Assembly (NCBI GenBank): GCA_040275425.1
Contig: JBEOKB010000155.1
Location: forward strand, 1 to 22,462
DNA from: Pinisolibacter sp040275425
GTDB lineage: Bacteria; Pseudomonadota; Alphaproteobacteria; Rhizobiales; Ancalomicrobiaceae
Length of the DNA: 22,462 nt
Direction of reading: 5' to 3'
A program made the translations under genes and the position numbers. Shown here one piece after another: positions 1 through 7,848 of this stretch. The first letter of the stretch is position 1. Each line of letters begins with the position of its first letter. A model generated the notes under the pieces. The model was given only the letters and a program-made list of their open reading frames with translations, was not told the origin of the DNA and searched no databases.

Positions 1-95
1 ACACCCACGACCACGGAAGGCTCGACACAGAAAAAAGACCCGAACTCACATGACCGAGCGGGCGCTTCCGGCGGCGACCGGGGGAGGCGCCGGCC

Positions 96-1415
96 ATGGA
101 ACCCAGCGGTGACGGCACCGCATCGATCGACGGGAAGGACGAACGGACGGTGGCCAGCTCGAACACGACGAGAGACGGCGGAATGCGGCAGGGGCCGGTG
201 ATCGCGGCGGCGGCGGCGGCGCTGTCGGTGCTGATGCTGTCGCTGTTGCAGGGGTGGCGCCTCGTGACGGCGGAGGAGAGGCCCAATCCGATCTTCTTCT
301 GGCAGGTCGATTCGGTGATCGAACGGCTCGGGGCGATCGAGCGGGACCTCGCGACCCGACCGGTCGGTTTCGACGGGGCCGAGACGATCGCCGAACTGGT
401 GCGGTTGGCGAAGCGCGATCCGATCGAACGGCGGACCTATTATCTGGCGATCGACGTGCTGCGGCGCTCCGGCCACGGCGACGTCGCCGATCGGCTGGAG
501 GACGTGGTGGCGCATCTGTCGCTGCGCGACGCGCCGGTGCAGGTGCGCATCGCCGATCGGCGCATTCAGAGCGGCGACTTCGGCGACGCGCTGATGCGCC
601 TCGATGCCCTGGCCCGCGCCTTCCCGGACAATCAGAAGGCCTACGTCGGCTTCTTCGTGATGATGTCGCTGTTTCCGGAGACCCACCCGCTGCTTTCGAC
701 CCTCCTCGACCAGAATCCGAGCTGGGGACGGGAGTTCGTGTCGATGCTCTACGAGACCTCGGCCGACAAGGCGTCGTATTTCGACTTCATGCGCCGACAC
801 TACCGGGACAAGACGCTGACGGTGGACGCGAGCCTGCGCACGCACGTCGACCGGCTGATCCGGGGCGGGCGACCCGAGGAGGCGTTCGAGCTGTGGCGGC
901 GGCTGTCGGCGCAGAACGGCGTGGAGGTGCCGGAACGGCTGTTCGACGGCGGGTTCGCGCACGGGTGGTCGGGCCTGTTCTACGGCTGGGAATCGGTCGC
1001 GGTGCGCAACGTCGACAAGACCTTCGTACCGCATCCGACCGACGCCGGGCGGCGGGCGCTGCGCGTGGAGTTCCTCGGCGACGCGACCCCCGATCCGGGC
1101 GCGCATCAGAATCTGCGGCTCGCGCCGGGCGGCTACCGGCTGACGGGCAAGGTGCGCACGCTCGATCTGCGCACCGAGAAGGGCGTGGGCTGGCAACTGG
1201 CCTGTCGCGACGGGCAGGGGCGCCTCGCGAAGCTCGCGGCGACGACGCCGGAGAAGGGCAGCGCCGACTGGCGCGACTTCCGCCTGGAGTTCACCGTGCC
1301 GGCGAACGACTGCGCGACGCAGCAACTGCGGCTGGAAGTGGTCGGGCCGGCCAAGCTCGACACGCGGGTGTCGGGCGTGGTGTTCTACCGCGACTTGGCG
1401 ATCGATCCGAAGTGA
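96..1415 (+). CDS. Membrane-anchored protein of unknown function with helical-repeat and C-terminal beta-sandwich-like regions
   Basis: I do not recognise a characterised family. The 439-residue product has a polar N-terminus, then one hydrophobic segment at about residues 34-53 (rich in Ala, Leu and Val) that looks like a membrane anchor or uncleaved signal. Residues 75-280 are predicted by eye to be helical and resemble degenerate TPR-like repeats (for example the stretch around QSGDFGDALMRLDALARAFP). From about residue 290 the chain changes to a Gly/Trp-rich, beta-type region starting GGFAHGWSG, which recalls the jelly-roll carbohydrate-binding modules of exopolysaccharide-associated TPR proteins; this is inference. 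The start at 96 is preceded by GGGGAGG at 81-87. An in-frame ATG at 183 is a possible alternative start just ahead of the hydrophobic segment. The gene converges on the ABC exporter gene with 19 bp between stop codons; that gap holds only a 4-bp hairpin. Confidence 0.7.
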   Translation: MEPSGDGTASIDGKDERTVASSNTTRDGGMRQGPVIAAAAAALSVLMLSLLQGWRLVTAEERPNPIFFWQVDSVIERLGAIERDLATRPVGFDGAETIAELVRLAKRDPIERRTYYLAIDVLRRSGHGDVADRLEDVVAHLSLRDAPVQVRIADRRIQSGDFGDALMRLDALARAFPDNQKAYVGFFVMMSLFPETHPLLSTLLDQNPSWGREFVSMLYETSADKASYFDFMRRHYRDKTLTVDASLRTHVDRLIRGGRPEEAFELWRRLSAQNGVEVPERLFDGGFAHGWSGLFYGWESVAVRNVDKTFVPHPTDAGRRALRVEFLGDATPDPGAHQNLRLAPGGYRLTGKVRTLDLRTEKGVGWQLACRDGQGRLAKLAATTPEKGSADWRDFRLEFTVPANDCATQQLRLEVVGPAKLDTRVSGVVFYRDLAIDPK

Positions 1416-1434
1416 GGCCCGAACGGGCGCCGGA

Positions 1435-3198
1435 TCACTCGAAGCGGACGCTGTGGAGCGCGGCGTAGCGGCCGCCGCGGGCGATCAGCTCGGCGTGAGC
1501 GCCCTCCTCGACCACCCTGCCCTGCTCGACCACGCAGATGCGATCGGCGTTCTCGATGGTCTGGAGGCGGTGGGCGATGACGATGGTGGTGCGGCCGCGC
1601 GAGAGATGCTCGAGCGCCTCCTGCACCGCGCGTTCGCTCTCGGTGTCCAGGGCGGCGGTGGCCTCGTCGAGCAGCAGGATCGGCGCATCCTTGAGGATGG
1701 CGCGGGCGATGGCGAGGCGCTGGCGCTGGCCGCCGGAGAGCTGGGTGCCGTTCTCGCCGATCTCGGTGTCCCAGCCGTTCTGGAAGGCGGTGACGAAGTC
1801 GTAGGCGTGGGCGGCGCGCGCCGCCGCCTCGACCTCGGCGCGGGTGGCGCCGGGGCGGCCGAAGGCGATGTTGTCGTGGACCGTGCCCTTGAAGAGGTAG
1901 ACGTCCTGGCCGACGTAGCCGATGGAGGCGCGCAGCGAGGCGCGGTCGACGTCGCCGATCGAGACGCCGTCGATGGTGATGCGCCCGGCGGAGGGATCGT
2001 AGAAGCGCAGGAGGAGCGCCAGCACGGTCGACTTGCCGCCGCCGGAGCGGCCGACCAGCGCGGTGGTGCGGCCGGGCTCGGCGACGAAGGAGAGCCCTCT
2101 CAGCACCTCCTCGTCGGCGCGATAGGCGAAGCGGACGTCCTCGAAGGCGATGCGGCCGGGGGCGACCACCAGCGGCGGGCGGTCGGGCTCGGGCGCTTCG
2201 GCGGCCGGTTCGGCGAGGAAGTCGTACATCATCTTCACGCCGACCAGATTGCCGGCGATCTCCACGTGGACGCGCGCCAGCCGCTTGGCGGGCTCGTAGG
2301 CGAGCAGCAGCGCGGTGATGAAGGAGAAGAACACGCCGGGGGTCTCGCCGCCGGAGACGACGCGCCAGCCGCCGTAGAGGATGACGCCGGCGACGGCGAA
2401 GCCGCCGAGGGTCTCCATCAGCGGGGTGGAGCGGGCGCCGACCGAGGCGAGCTTGTTGGCGGCCTTCTCGACCTCGATCACGGCCGCGTCCATGCGGGCG
2501 GCGAGGAGCGACTCCAGCCCGAAGGACTTGACCACCTTGACGCCCTGGACGGTCTCCTGGGTGATCTCGGTGACGAGCATGCCCTGGGTGTAGCCGCGCT
2601 TCATGATGGCGCGGGCGCGTTTGATCAGGCGCTGCACGCCGAAGACGGCGAGCGGCATCACCGTCAGCCCGATCAGCGACATCAGCGGGTCCTGGACGAT
2701 CATCACGGTGAGCAGGCCGACCAGCGACAGGATATCGCGACCGAGCGAGGTGACCACCGCGTTGAGGACGCCGCCGCAGGAGGTCGCGATGAAGGTCTGG
2801 CGCGTCACGAACTCGGAGGTGTGACGGGTGGTGAAGTAGGCGACGTTCATCGCCAGGAGGTGGCGGTAGATGCGGGTCTGGACGGCGGCGACGATGGCGT
2901 TGGCGATGCGCGACAGCGTCACCTGCTGGCCGTAGGTGGCGAAGCCCTTGACGGCGTAGATCGCCACGATCGCGCCCGACAGGGTCCAGATCGCGGTCTG
3001 ATCCTTGGCGAGGAAGATCTGGTTGATGACGTCGCGCATCAGCCAGGCGGCGAGCGAGGTGGTCGCCGCGATCAGCGCCATGCAGACGAAGGCGAAGGCA
3101 TAGCCCTTCCAGTGACGCCGGCCCTGATCGGCGACGAGGCGCCTGATCAGGGTCACGGTGTCGCCGCCGATCACGGTTCGGATGTCTCGTTCCTTCAA
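1435..3198 (-). CDS. MsbA-like ABC exporter, fused permease and ATPase (half-transporter)
   Basis: This 587-residue half-transporter should work as a homodimer in the inner membrane, exporting a lipid or hydrophobic drug. The N-terminal half holds the exporter transmembrane domain (about residues 30-320). The C-terminal half is the ATPase: Walker A GRSGGGKST near 383-391, Q-loop near 431, signature LSGGQRQR near 487-494, Walker B ILLLDEATAALD near 507-518 and switch histidine in IAHRL near 541-545. I place the start at a TTG at 3198 because GGAG lies 6 nt upstream (3205-3208) and the length then matches MsbA-type proteins. The frame stays open far upstream, but that part is the antisense shadow of pheT. 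The start is 38 nt after the pheT stop, so co-transcription with pheST is likely. Lipid A export is the best guess for substrate, but a drug exporter is equally compatible with the sequence. Confidence 0.88.
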   Translation of the reverse strand: MKERDIRTVIGGDTVTLIRRLVADQGRRHWKGYAFAFVCMALIAATTSLAAWLMRDVINQIFLAKDQTAIWTLSGAIVAIYAVKGFATYGQQVTLSRIANAIVAAVQTRIYRHLLAMNVAYFTTRHTSEFVTRQTFIATSCGGVLNAVVTSLGRDILSLVGLLTVMIVQDPLMSLIGLTVMPLAVFGVQRLIKRARAIMKRGYTQGMLVTEITQETVQGVKVVKSFGLESLLAARMDAAVIEVEKAANKLASVGARSTPLMETLGGFAVAGVILYGGWRVVSGGETPGVFFSFITALLLAYEPAKRLARVHVEIAGNLVGVKMMYDFLAEPAAEAPEPDRPPLVVAPGRIAFEDVRFAYRADEEVLRGLSFVAEPGRTTALVGRSGGGKSTVLALLLRFYDPSAGRITIDGVSIGDVDRASLRASIGYVGQDVYLFKGTVHDNIAFGRPGATRAEVEAAARAAHAYDFVTAFQNGWDTEIGENGTQLSGGQRQRLAIARAILKDAPILLLDEATAALDTESERAVQEALEHLSRGRTTIVIAHRLQTIENADRICVVEQGRVVEEGAHAELIARGGRYAALHSVRFE

Positions 3199-3236
3199 CT
3201 CGCTCTCCGCCCCGTTGCCTCGGCGCCGCACCGGGG

Positions 3237-5657
3237 TCAGCCGCGCAGCACCGCTCCGGTCGCCTTGGTCACGGCGGCGACGATCTTCCGGCCGAGGGCC
3301 TCGAGGTCCTTGTCGGTCAGCGTCGCCTGGACCGGCTGCAGCGTGACCGCGACGGCGACCGACTTGCGGCCCTCGCCGAGGCCGGCGCCGCGATAGACGT
3401 CGAACACGGTCGCGGCGGTGATCAGCGCCTTGTCGGCGCCCCTGACCGCCTTGAGGATCTTCTCCGCCTCGACCTTCTCCTCGACCACGAAGGCGAAGTC
3501 GCGGGTGAGCGGCATCAGCTCGGGCAGGGCGAGGGCGCCCTTCGACCTGGTCGGCCGGGCCTTCGGTTCGGGGACCGCGTCGAGATGGACCTGGAAGCCG
3601 ACCATGGGGCCGGAGGCGTCGAGCGCCTCGAGGGTCGAGGGATGGATCTCGCCGAAGTGGGCGAGCACGTTCTGCGGGCCCATCTGCAGGGTGGCCGAGC
3701 GGCCGGGATGATACCATTCCGGGGCGGAGCGCACGATCTGGAGGCGGTCGACGGCGACGCCGAGCGCCTCGAGCACGGCGAGGGCGTCGGCCTTGGCCTC
3801 GGTCCAGTCGACGGTGCCGGAACGGCCGGTCCAGTGACGGCCGGAGCCGTCGGCGCGGGCGGTGCCGCGGCGCACGCCGCTCGCCTCGATGCGCAGATCC
3901 TCGGGGCGATCGCCCTTGAAGACCTGTCCGACCTCGAACAGGGCGACGTCGCCGATGCCGCGCTTGGCGTTGCGCTCGGCGGCGGCGATCAGGCCGGGCA
4001 TGAGCGAGGGGCGCATGTCTGAGAGATCGGCCGCGATCGGGTTGGCCAGCGCCAGTTCCGGCGTGCCGCCGCCGAAGCGGGTCGCCTCGGCCTTCGACAC
4101 GAACGACCACGTCACCGCCTCGAGCATGGCGCGGGAGGCCAGCACGCGGCGGGCCTTGGAGCGGCGGATCTGGCGCGAGGTCAGCACCTTGGCGCCGACG
4201 GTGGCGTGACCGGCGAGCGGGGTGGAGACGACGTTGGCCAGCCCGTGGATGCGCATGACCTCCTCGACGAGGTCGGCCTTCTGGGTGACGTCGGCGCGCC
4301 AGGACGGCACTGCGACGCGGAAGACGTCGTCGCGGCCCATGACGAAGAAGCCGAGCTTCTCCAGGATGTCGCGGATCTCGGCGCGGTGGAGGTCGAGGCC
4401 GGTCAGGCGCTTGACCTCGGCGAGCGGGAAGTCGATGACGCGCTCGGTCTCGGGCGCCTCGCCGACCACCACCGGCTCGGAGGCTTCACCACCGCACAGG
4501 TCGAGGACCATCTGGGTGGCGAGATCGAGGCCGGGGATCAGCGACGCCGGATCGACGCCGCGCTCGAAGCGATAGCGGGCGTCGGAGACGATGCCGGTGC
4601 GGCGGCCGGTCTCGGCGGTGCGGACCGGGTCGAACCAGGCGCATTCGATGAAGACGTCGGTGGTCGCCTCGGTGCAGCCGGTGGCCTCGCCGCCCATGAT
4701 GCCACCGAGGCCGAGCGGGCCGGTGTCGTCGGCGATGACGCACATGCGGGCGTCAGGGGCGTAGGTCTTGCCGTCGAGGGCCTCGAAGCTCTCGCCGTCG
4801 CGGCCGTAGCGGGCGTGGATCACGCCCTTCACCTTGGCGGCGTCGAAGACGTGGAGCGGGCGGCCGCGATCGAGCGAGACGTAGTTGGTCATGTCGACCA
4901 GGGCGGAGATCGGGCGCAGGCCGACCGCCTTGAGGCGACGCTGCATCCACTCCGGCGACGGGCCGTTCCTCACGCCGCGCACGTAGCGGCCGTGGAAGGC
5001 CGGGCAGGCGACCAGCTCGCCCTCGGCGAAGCGCAGCTCGACCGCGATCGGCGAGACGTAGGAGCCGGGCGTCTTGCGGATGCCCTCGGGCTTCAGCGTG
5101 CCGAGACCGGCGGCGGCGAGATCGCGGGCGATGCCGCGCACGCCGGTGCAGTCGGCGCGATTGGGCGTCAGCGACACGTCGATGACCGGATCGTCGAGAT
5201 CGGCGAAGGCGGCGTAGGAGGTGCCGGTCGGGGCATCGGCGGCGAGCTCGATGATGCCGGTGTGGTCCTCGGACAGGTTCAGCTCGGCGGCCGAGCACAT
5301 CATGCCGTGGCTCTCGACGCCGCGGATCTGGCCGACGCCGAGGGTGACGTCCTTGCCCGGAATGTAGGTGCCGGCCGGGGCGAACACGGTCTTGAGACCG
5401 GCGCGGGCGTTGGGGGCGCCGCACACCACCTGGATCGGCGTCGCGCCGCCGAAGTCGACCATGCACACGCGCAGGCGATCGGCGTTGGGGTGCTGCACGG
5501 CGGAGACCACGTGGGCGACGACGAAGGGCTTCAGCTCGGCGCCCTTGTTCTCGACGCCTTCGACCTCGAGACCGATCATGGTCAGCGTCTCGACGATCCT
5601 GTCGAGCGAGGCGTCGGTGTCGAGATGATCCTTCAACCAGGAGAGGGTGAACTTCAT
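3237..5657 (-). CDS. pheT: Phenylalanyl-tRNA synthetase beta subunit
   Basis: This is the beta subunit of the cytoplasmic (alpha-beta)2 PheRS, which charges tRNA-Phe and carries the editing site. The 806-residue length is normal. The N-terminus MKFTLSWLKDHLDTDASL is typical, followed by the OB-fold tRNA-binding domain (about residues 39-148; includes HPNADRLRVC and QVVCGAPNARAG), the B3/B4 editing domain (about 210-380; ALVDMTNYVSLDRGRPLHVFD), the B5 domain (about 400-475), the catalytic-like core, and the C-terminal FDX-ACB anticodon-binding domain (about 710-804). The ATG at 5657 follows the pheS stop by 64 nt, and its Shine-Dalgarno is weak. It lies in the usual pheS-pheT order and is followed closely by the ABC exporter. 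Confidence 0.97.
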   Translation of the reverse strand: MKFTLSWLKDHLDTDASLDRIVETLTMIGLEVEGVENKGAELKPFVVAHVVSAVQHPNADRLRVCMVDFGGATPIQVVCGAPNARAGLKTVFAPAGTYIPGKDVTLGVGQIRGVESHGMMCSAAELNLSEDHTGIIELAADAPTGTSYAAFADLDDPVIDVSLTPNRADCTGVRGIARDLAAAGLGTLKPEGIRKTPGSYVSPIAVELRFAEGELVACPAFHGRYVRGVRNGPSPEWMQRRLKAVGLRPISALVDMTNYVSLDRGRPLHVFDAAKVKGVIHARYGRDGESFEALDGKTYAPDARMCVIADDTGPLGLGGIMGGEATGCTEATTDVFIECAWFDPVRTAETGRRTGIVSDARYRFERGVDPASLIPGLDLATQMVLDLCGGEASEPVVVGEAPETERVIDFPLAEVKRLTGLDLHRAEIRDILEKLGFFVMGRDDVFRVAVPSWRADVTQKADLVEEVMRIHGLANVVSTPLAGHATVGAKVLTSRQIRRSKARRVLASRAMLEAVTWSFVSKAEATRFGGGTPELALANPIAADLSDMRPSLMPGLIAAAERNAKRGIGDVALFEVGQVFKGDRPEDLRIEASGVRRGTARADGSGRHWTGRSGTVDWTEAKADALAVLEALGVAVDRLQIVRSAPEWYHPGRSATLQMGPQNVLAHFGEIHPSTLEALDASGPMVGFQVHLDAVPEPKARPTRSKGALALPELMPLTRDFAFVVEEKVEAEKILKAVRGADKALITAATVFDVYRGAGLGEGRKSVAVAVTLQPVQATLTDKDLEALGRKIVAAVTKATGAVLRG

Positions 5658-5721
5658 GGGATCGATCCGGAGCTCGGGTGCGCGGGGGATCGCGCGACCA
5701 CGTGGGAAGTGAGGGTCGAGA

Positions 5722-6804
5722 TCAGACGCTGAGGCCGCCGAACAGGGTCGGCAGGTCGAGCGGGCGGAAGCCGTAGTGCTTCAGCCAACGGGCGTCGGCG
5801 TCGAAGAAGGCGCGCAGGTCGGGCATGCCGTACTTGAGCATGGCGAGGCGATCGATGCCCATGCCGAAGGCGAAGCCCTGGACCTGATCGGGATCGTAGC
5901 CGCAGTTCCGGAGCACGTCGGGGTGGACCATGCCGCAGCCGAGGATCTCGAGCCAGTCGTCGCCTTCGCCGAACTTGATCTCCGGGCCGGAGCGGTCGCA
6001 GCGGATGTCCACCTCCATCGACGGCTCGGTGAAGGGGAAGAACGACGGGCGGAAGCGCATCTCGACCTGCTCGACCTCGAAGAAGGCCTTGCAGAACTCC
6101 TCCAGCACCCACTTGAGCGTGCCGATGGTCGAGGTGGTGTCGATCACCAGACCCTCGACCTGATGGAACATCGGGGTGTGGGTCTGGTCACTGTCGCAGC
6201 GATAGGTGCGACCCGGCGCGATGATGCGGATCGGCGGCTTGGAGGCCATCATGGTGCGGACCTGGACCGGCGAGGTGTGGGTGCGCAGCAGGCGGCGGGA
6301 GCCGTCCTCCTTCGGCGAGAAGAAGAAGGTGTCGTGCATCTCGCGGGCGGGATGGCCCTCGGGGAAGTTGAGCGCCGTGAAGTTGTAGAAGTCGGTCTCG
6401 ACGTCCGGACCTTCGGCGACGGCGAAACCCATGTCGGCGAAGATCGCGGTCAGCTCGTCGGTGACCTGGGAGATGGGGTGGATGCGGCCCTCGTTGGCGG
6501 GCGAGGACCACAGCGGCAGCGTCACGTCCTCGACCTCGGCGGTGAGGCGGGCGGCGAGCGCGGCCTCTCTCAGCACGACGCGGCGGGCGGCGAGGGCGTC
6601 GGCGACGCGGTCCTTGAGGCCGTTGATCTCGGCGCCGCGGGTCTTGCGCGCCTCCGGGTCCAGGCCGCCGAGCGACTTGAGGAGGTCGGAGACCGAGCCC
6701 TTCTTGCCGAGGGCGGCGACGCGCACGGCCTCGAGGGCGGGCTCGTCGGAGGCCGCCGCGATGGCGGCGCCGAGGGTCTGTTCGAGGCTGTCGATGTCGC
6801 TCAT
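5722..6804 (-). CDS. pheS: Phenylalanyl-tRNA synthetase alpha subunit
   Basis: This is the catalytic alpha subunit of PheRS, a class II synthetase that forms Phe-AMP and transfers Phe to its tRNA. The 360-residue product starts MSDIDSLEQTLGAAIAAA, and an N-terminal coiled-coil arm covers roughly residues 1-90. Class II motif 2 is at about 251-267 (FRPSFFPFTEPSMEVDI) and motif 3 at about 310-323 (GFAFGMGIDRLAML). The conserved THTPMFHQVEG stretch is near 208-218. I chose the ATG at 6804 rather than the upstream in-frame codon at 6849, because the extra 15 residues (MACAPRPRAHSTSDP) look non-native and the family begins here. It is 202 nt downstream of rplT, with a strong stem-loop in between, so it may have its own promoter. 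I found no convincing -35/-10 pair there. Confidence 0.97.
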   Translation of the reverse strand: MSDIDSLEQTLGAAIAAASDEPALEAVRVAALGKKGSVSDLLKSLGGLDPEARKTRGAEINGLKDRVADALAARRVVLREAALAARLTAEVEDVTLPLWSSPANEGRIHPISQVTDELTAIFADMGFAVAEGPDVETDFYNFTALNFPEGHPAREMHDTFFFSPKEDGSRRLLRTHTSPVQVRTMMASKPPIRIIAPGRTYRCDSDQTHTPMFHQVEGLVIDTTSTIGTLKWVLEEFCKAFFEVEQVEMRFRPSFFPFTEPSMEVDIRCDRSGPEIKFGEGDDWLEILGCGMVHPDVLRNCGYDPDQVQGFAFGMGIDRLAMLKYGMPDLRAFFDADARWLKHYGFRPLDLPTLFGGLSV

Positions 6805-6912
6805 GGGATCGCTCGTCGAATGGGCACGGGGGCGCGGCGCGCACGCCACGTGCTTTCTAACAGAATTGCCGCCCGGCGGAAGGGCGCGGAGGGCGGGAGC
6901 CCTCGGATACGA

Positions 6913-6942
6913 CGAACCCCGCGTGAGACCACGCGGGGTTCG
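6913..6942 (-). terminator. Strong stem-loop between rplT and pheS
   Basis: A perfect 12-bp inverted repeat (6913-6924 with 6931-6942) encloses a 6-nt loop. It lies 64 nt after the rplT stop and 108 nt before pheS. On the minus strand the 3' arm is followed by TCGTATCC, which is not a real U-tract, so intrinsic termination is plausible but not proven. It could also be a processing or attenuation element. A second stem-loop with the same flanking sequence ends the cytochrome c gene at 18841-18866. Confidence 0.6.
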
Positions 6943-6968
6943 AAATCTTCGGCGTTCGATCCCCGAGG

Positions 6969-7023
6969 GACCCGTTCGATCAGGCCGCCAGAGCGGAACC
7001 CGTCGATCAGGCCGCCAGAGCGG
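6969..7023 (-). repeat. Tandem duplication of the rplT 3' end including its stop codon
   Basis: Two adjacent near-identical units, 6997-7023 (27 bp) and 6969-6996 (28 bp), differ by one inserted base and about one terminal substitution. Each contains a 21-bp identical core (7003-7023 and 6976-6996). The upstream unit encodes the last residues of L20 and its TGA. The second unit repeats those codons and the TGA in the same reading frame beyond the real stop. It looks like a local replication-slippage duplication. Confidence 0.8.
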
Positions 7024-7372
7024 CCTGGGCCTTGGCGACGAGGGCCGCGAAGGCTTCCGGCTGGGTGATCGCCAGATCGGAGAGCACCTTGCGGTCGACT
7101 TCGATGCCGGCCTTGTTGAGGCCGTCGATGAAGCGCGAGTAGGTCATTTCGGCGGCGACCGAACGGACGCCGGCGTTGATGCGCTGGATCCACAGGGCGC
7201 GGAAGTTGCGCTTCTTGTTCTTGCGGTCGCGATAGGCATAGATCATGCCCTTTTCGACGGCCGCCTTGGCGGTACGAATGGTGTTCTTACGGCGGCCGTA
7301 GTAACCCTTGGCGGCCTTCAGAACCTTCTTGTGCTTGGCGTGCGAGGTAACACCGCGCTTGACACGAGCCAT
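7007..7372 (-). CDS. rplT: 50S ribosomal protein L20
   Basis: L20 is a primary 23S rRNA-binding protein needed early in assembly of the large subunit, and in several bacteria it autoregulates its own operon. The 121-residue sequence is typical: MARVKRGVTSHAKHKKVLK, then the highly basic N-terminal extension (KGYYGRRKNTIRTAKAAVEK) and the globular C-terminal half (RNFRALWIQRINAGVR). The ATG at 7372 has an AAGGA Shine-Dalgarno about 10 nt upstream. rpmI ends 42 nt upstream, forming the usual rpmI-rplT pair. The last codons and the TGA are duplicated in tandem immediately downstream. Confidence 0.98.
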   Translation of the reverse strand: MARVKRGVTSHAKHKKVLKAAKGYYGRRKNTIRTAKAAVEKGMIYAYRDRKNKKRNFRALWIQRINAGVRSVAAEMTYSRFIDGLNKAGIEVDRKVLSDLAITQPEAFAALVAKAQAALAA

Positions 7373-7414
7373 GGCGAATAATCCTTACGAATGGTGTGGT
7401 CGGCGGAGCGCGGT

Positions 7415-7612
7415 TCAGCCGTAGGGCAGGAACTGCTTGACGATCTTGGCATCACACTCGGCGAGCACCGTGGTGCCGCGCGCGTCGCGGATGAACTTCG
7501 TCGTGCGCTTGATCATGCCGTGGCGCTTGCCGGCCTGAGCGACCTTCACCTTGCCGGTGGCCGTGAGCTTGAAGCGCTTCTTGGCGCCGCTCTTGGTCTT
7601 CATCTTGGGCAT
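7415..7612 (-). CDS. rpmI: 50S ribosomal protein L35
   Basis: This is a small basic large-subunit ribosomal protein of 65 residues, the normal size, starting MPKMKTKSGAKKRFKLTATG and ending AKIVKQFLPYG. I place the start at the ATG at 7612, which has GAGAG about 4 nt upstream. A longer in-frame reading from 7666 adds 18 residues that do not belong to L35. It is followed by rplT. Unlike the classic infC-rpmI-rplT arrangement, a glycolipid-binding family gene, a candidate promoter and a long structured leader separate it from infC. Confidence 0.97.
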   Translation of the reverse strand: MPKMKTKSGAKKRFKLTATGKVKVAQAGKRHGMIKRTTKFIRDARGTTVLAECDAKIVKQFLPYG

Positions 7613-7787
7613 TTGGCTCTCTCGACTGTTGCGGACTGCGAAAACGGCGGCGCCGGGAAGCACCACCGGTCACGCGGCCCGTTGAGACCGCGCGTGAACC
7701 CTTCGCGTCCGTGAGTGTGACTTTACGGGTTCGAGCCTTTCGAACCGCCACGGCATGCCCTTTGATCAGCCGGTCGGTTCGTGAGAC
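7613..7787 (-). promoter_or_regulatory. Long, structured candidate 5' leader of rpmI-rplT
   Basis: If transcription starts from the promoter at 7794-7822, the rpmI mRNA carries a leader of about 175 nt. Two hairpins can be seen in it: a perfect 7-bp stem with a 5-nt loop at 7728-7746, and a 9-bp stem with one bulged base and a roughly 14-nt loop at 7668-7700. A 10-bp direct repeat, TGAGACCGCG on the plus strand, occurs at 7684-7693 and 7782-7791. Ribosomal protein leaders controlled by L20 are known in other bacteria. Whether this one binds L20 is inference, because I cannot align it to a known leader class. Confidence 0.4.
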
Positions 7788-7793
7788 CGCGGG

Positions 7794-7822
7794 GTTATAA
7801 GCGCCCGAACGGTGGAATGCAA
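7794..7822 (-). promoter_or_regulatory. Candidate sigma70-type promoter for rpmI-rplT
   Basis: On the minus strand, TTGCAT (7817-7822) is separated by exactly 17 nt from TATAAC (7794-7799), which matches 5 of 6 bases of the -10 consensus. Transcription would start near 7787. It sits just after the stop codon of the glycolipid-binding family gene, which suits an independent rpmI-rplT unit. Confidence 0.6.
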
Positions 7823-7848
7823 CGGCCATGCCGTCGTTTCGACCCGGA

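Noticed and set aside
1453..3396. Very long plus-strand open frames opposite the ABC exporter and pheT (also 4206-5732, 10506-12260, 15099-16997, 16997-18721)
   Set aside because: They are antisense shadows caused by the high GC content. Their translations are low-complexity Gly/Ala/Asp/Arg-rich strings without family features, while the opposite strand encodes clear conserved proteins.
6805..7006. A PheM-type attenuator for pheST
   Set aside because: The stem-loop is present, but no short Phe-rich leader peptide with a start codon precedes it on the minus strand, and no competing antiterminator pairing was evident.
7681..7766. Short minus-strand open frame (MPWRFERLEPVKSH...) in the rpmI leader, and the GGTTCGA...TCGAACC arm suggesting a tRNA T-arm
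   Set aside because: The ATG has a poorly spaced Shine-Dalgarno. The arm is a simple 7-bp hairpin without acceptor, D or anticodon stems around it.
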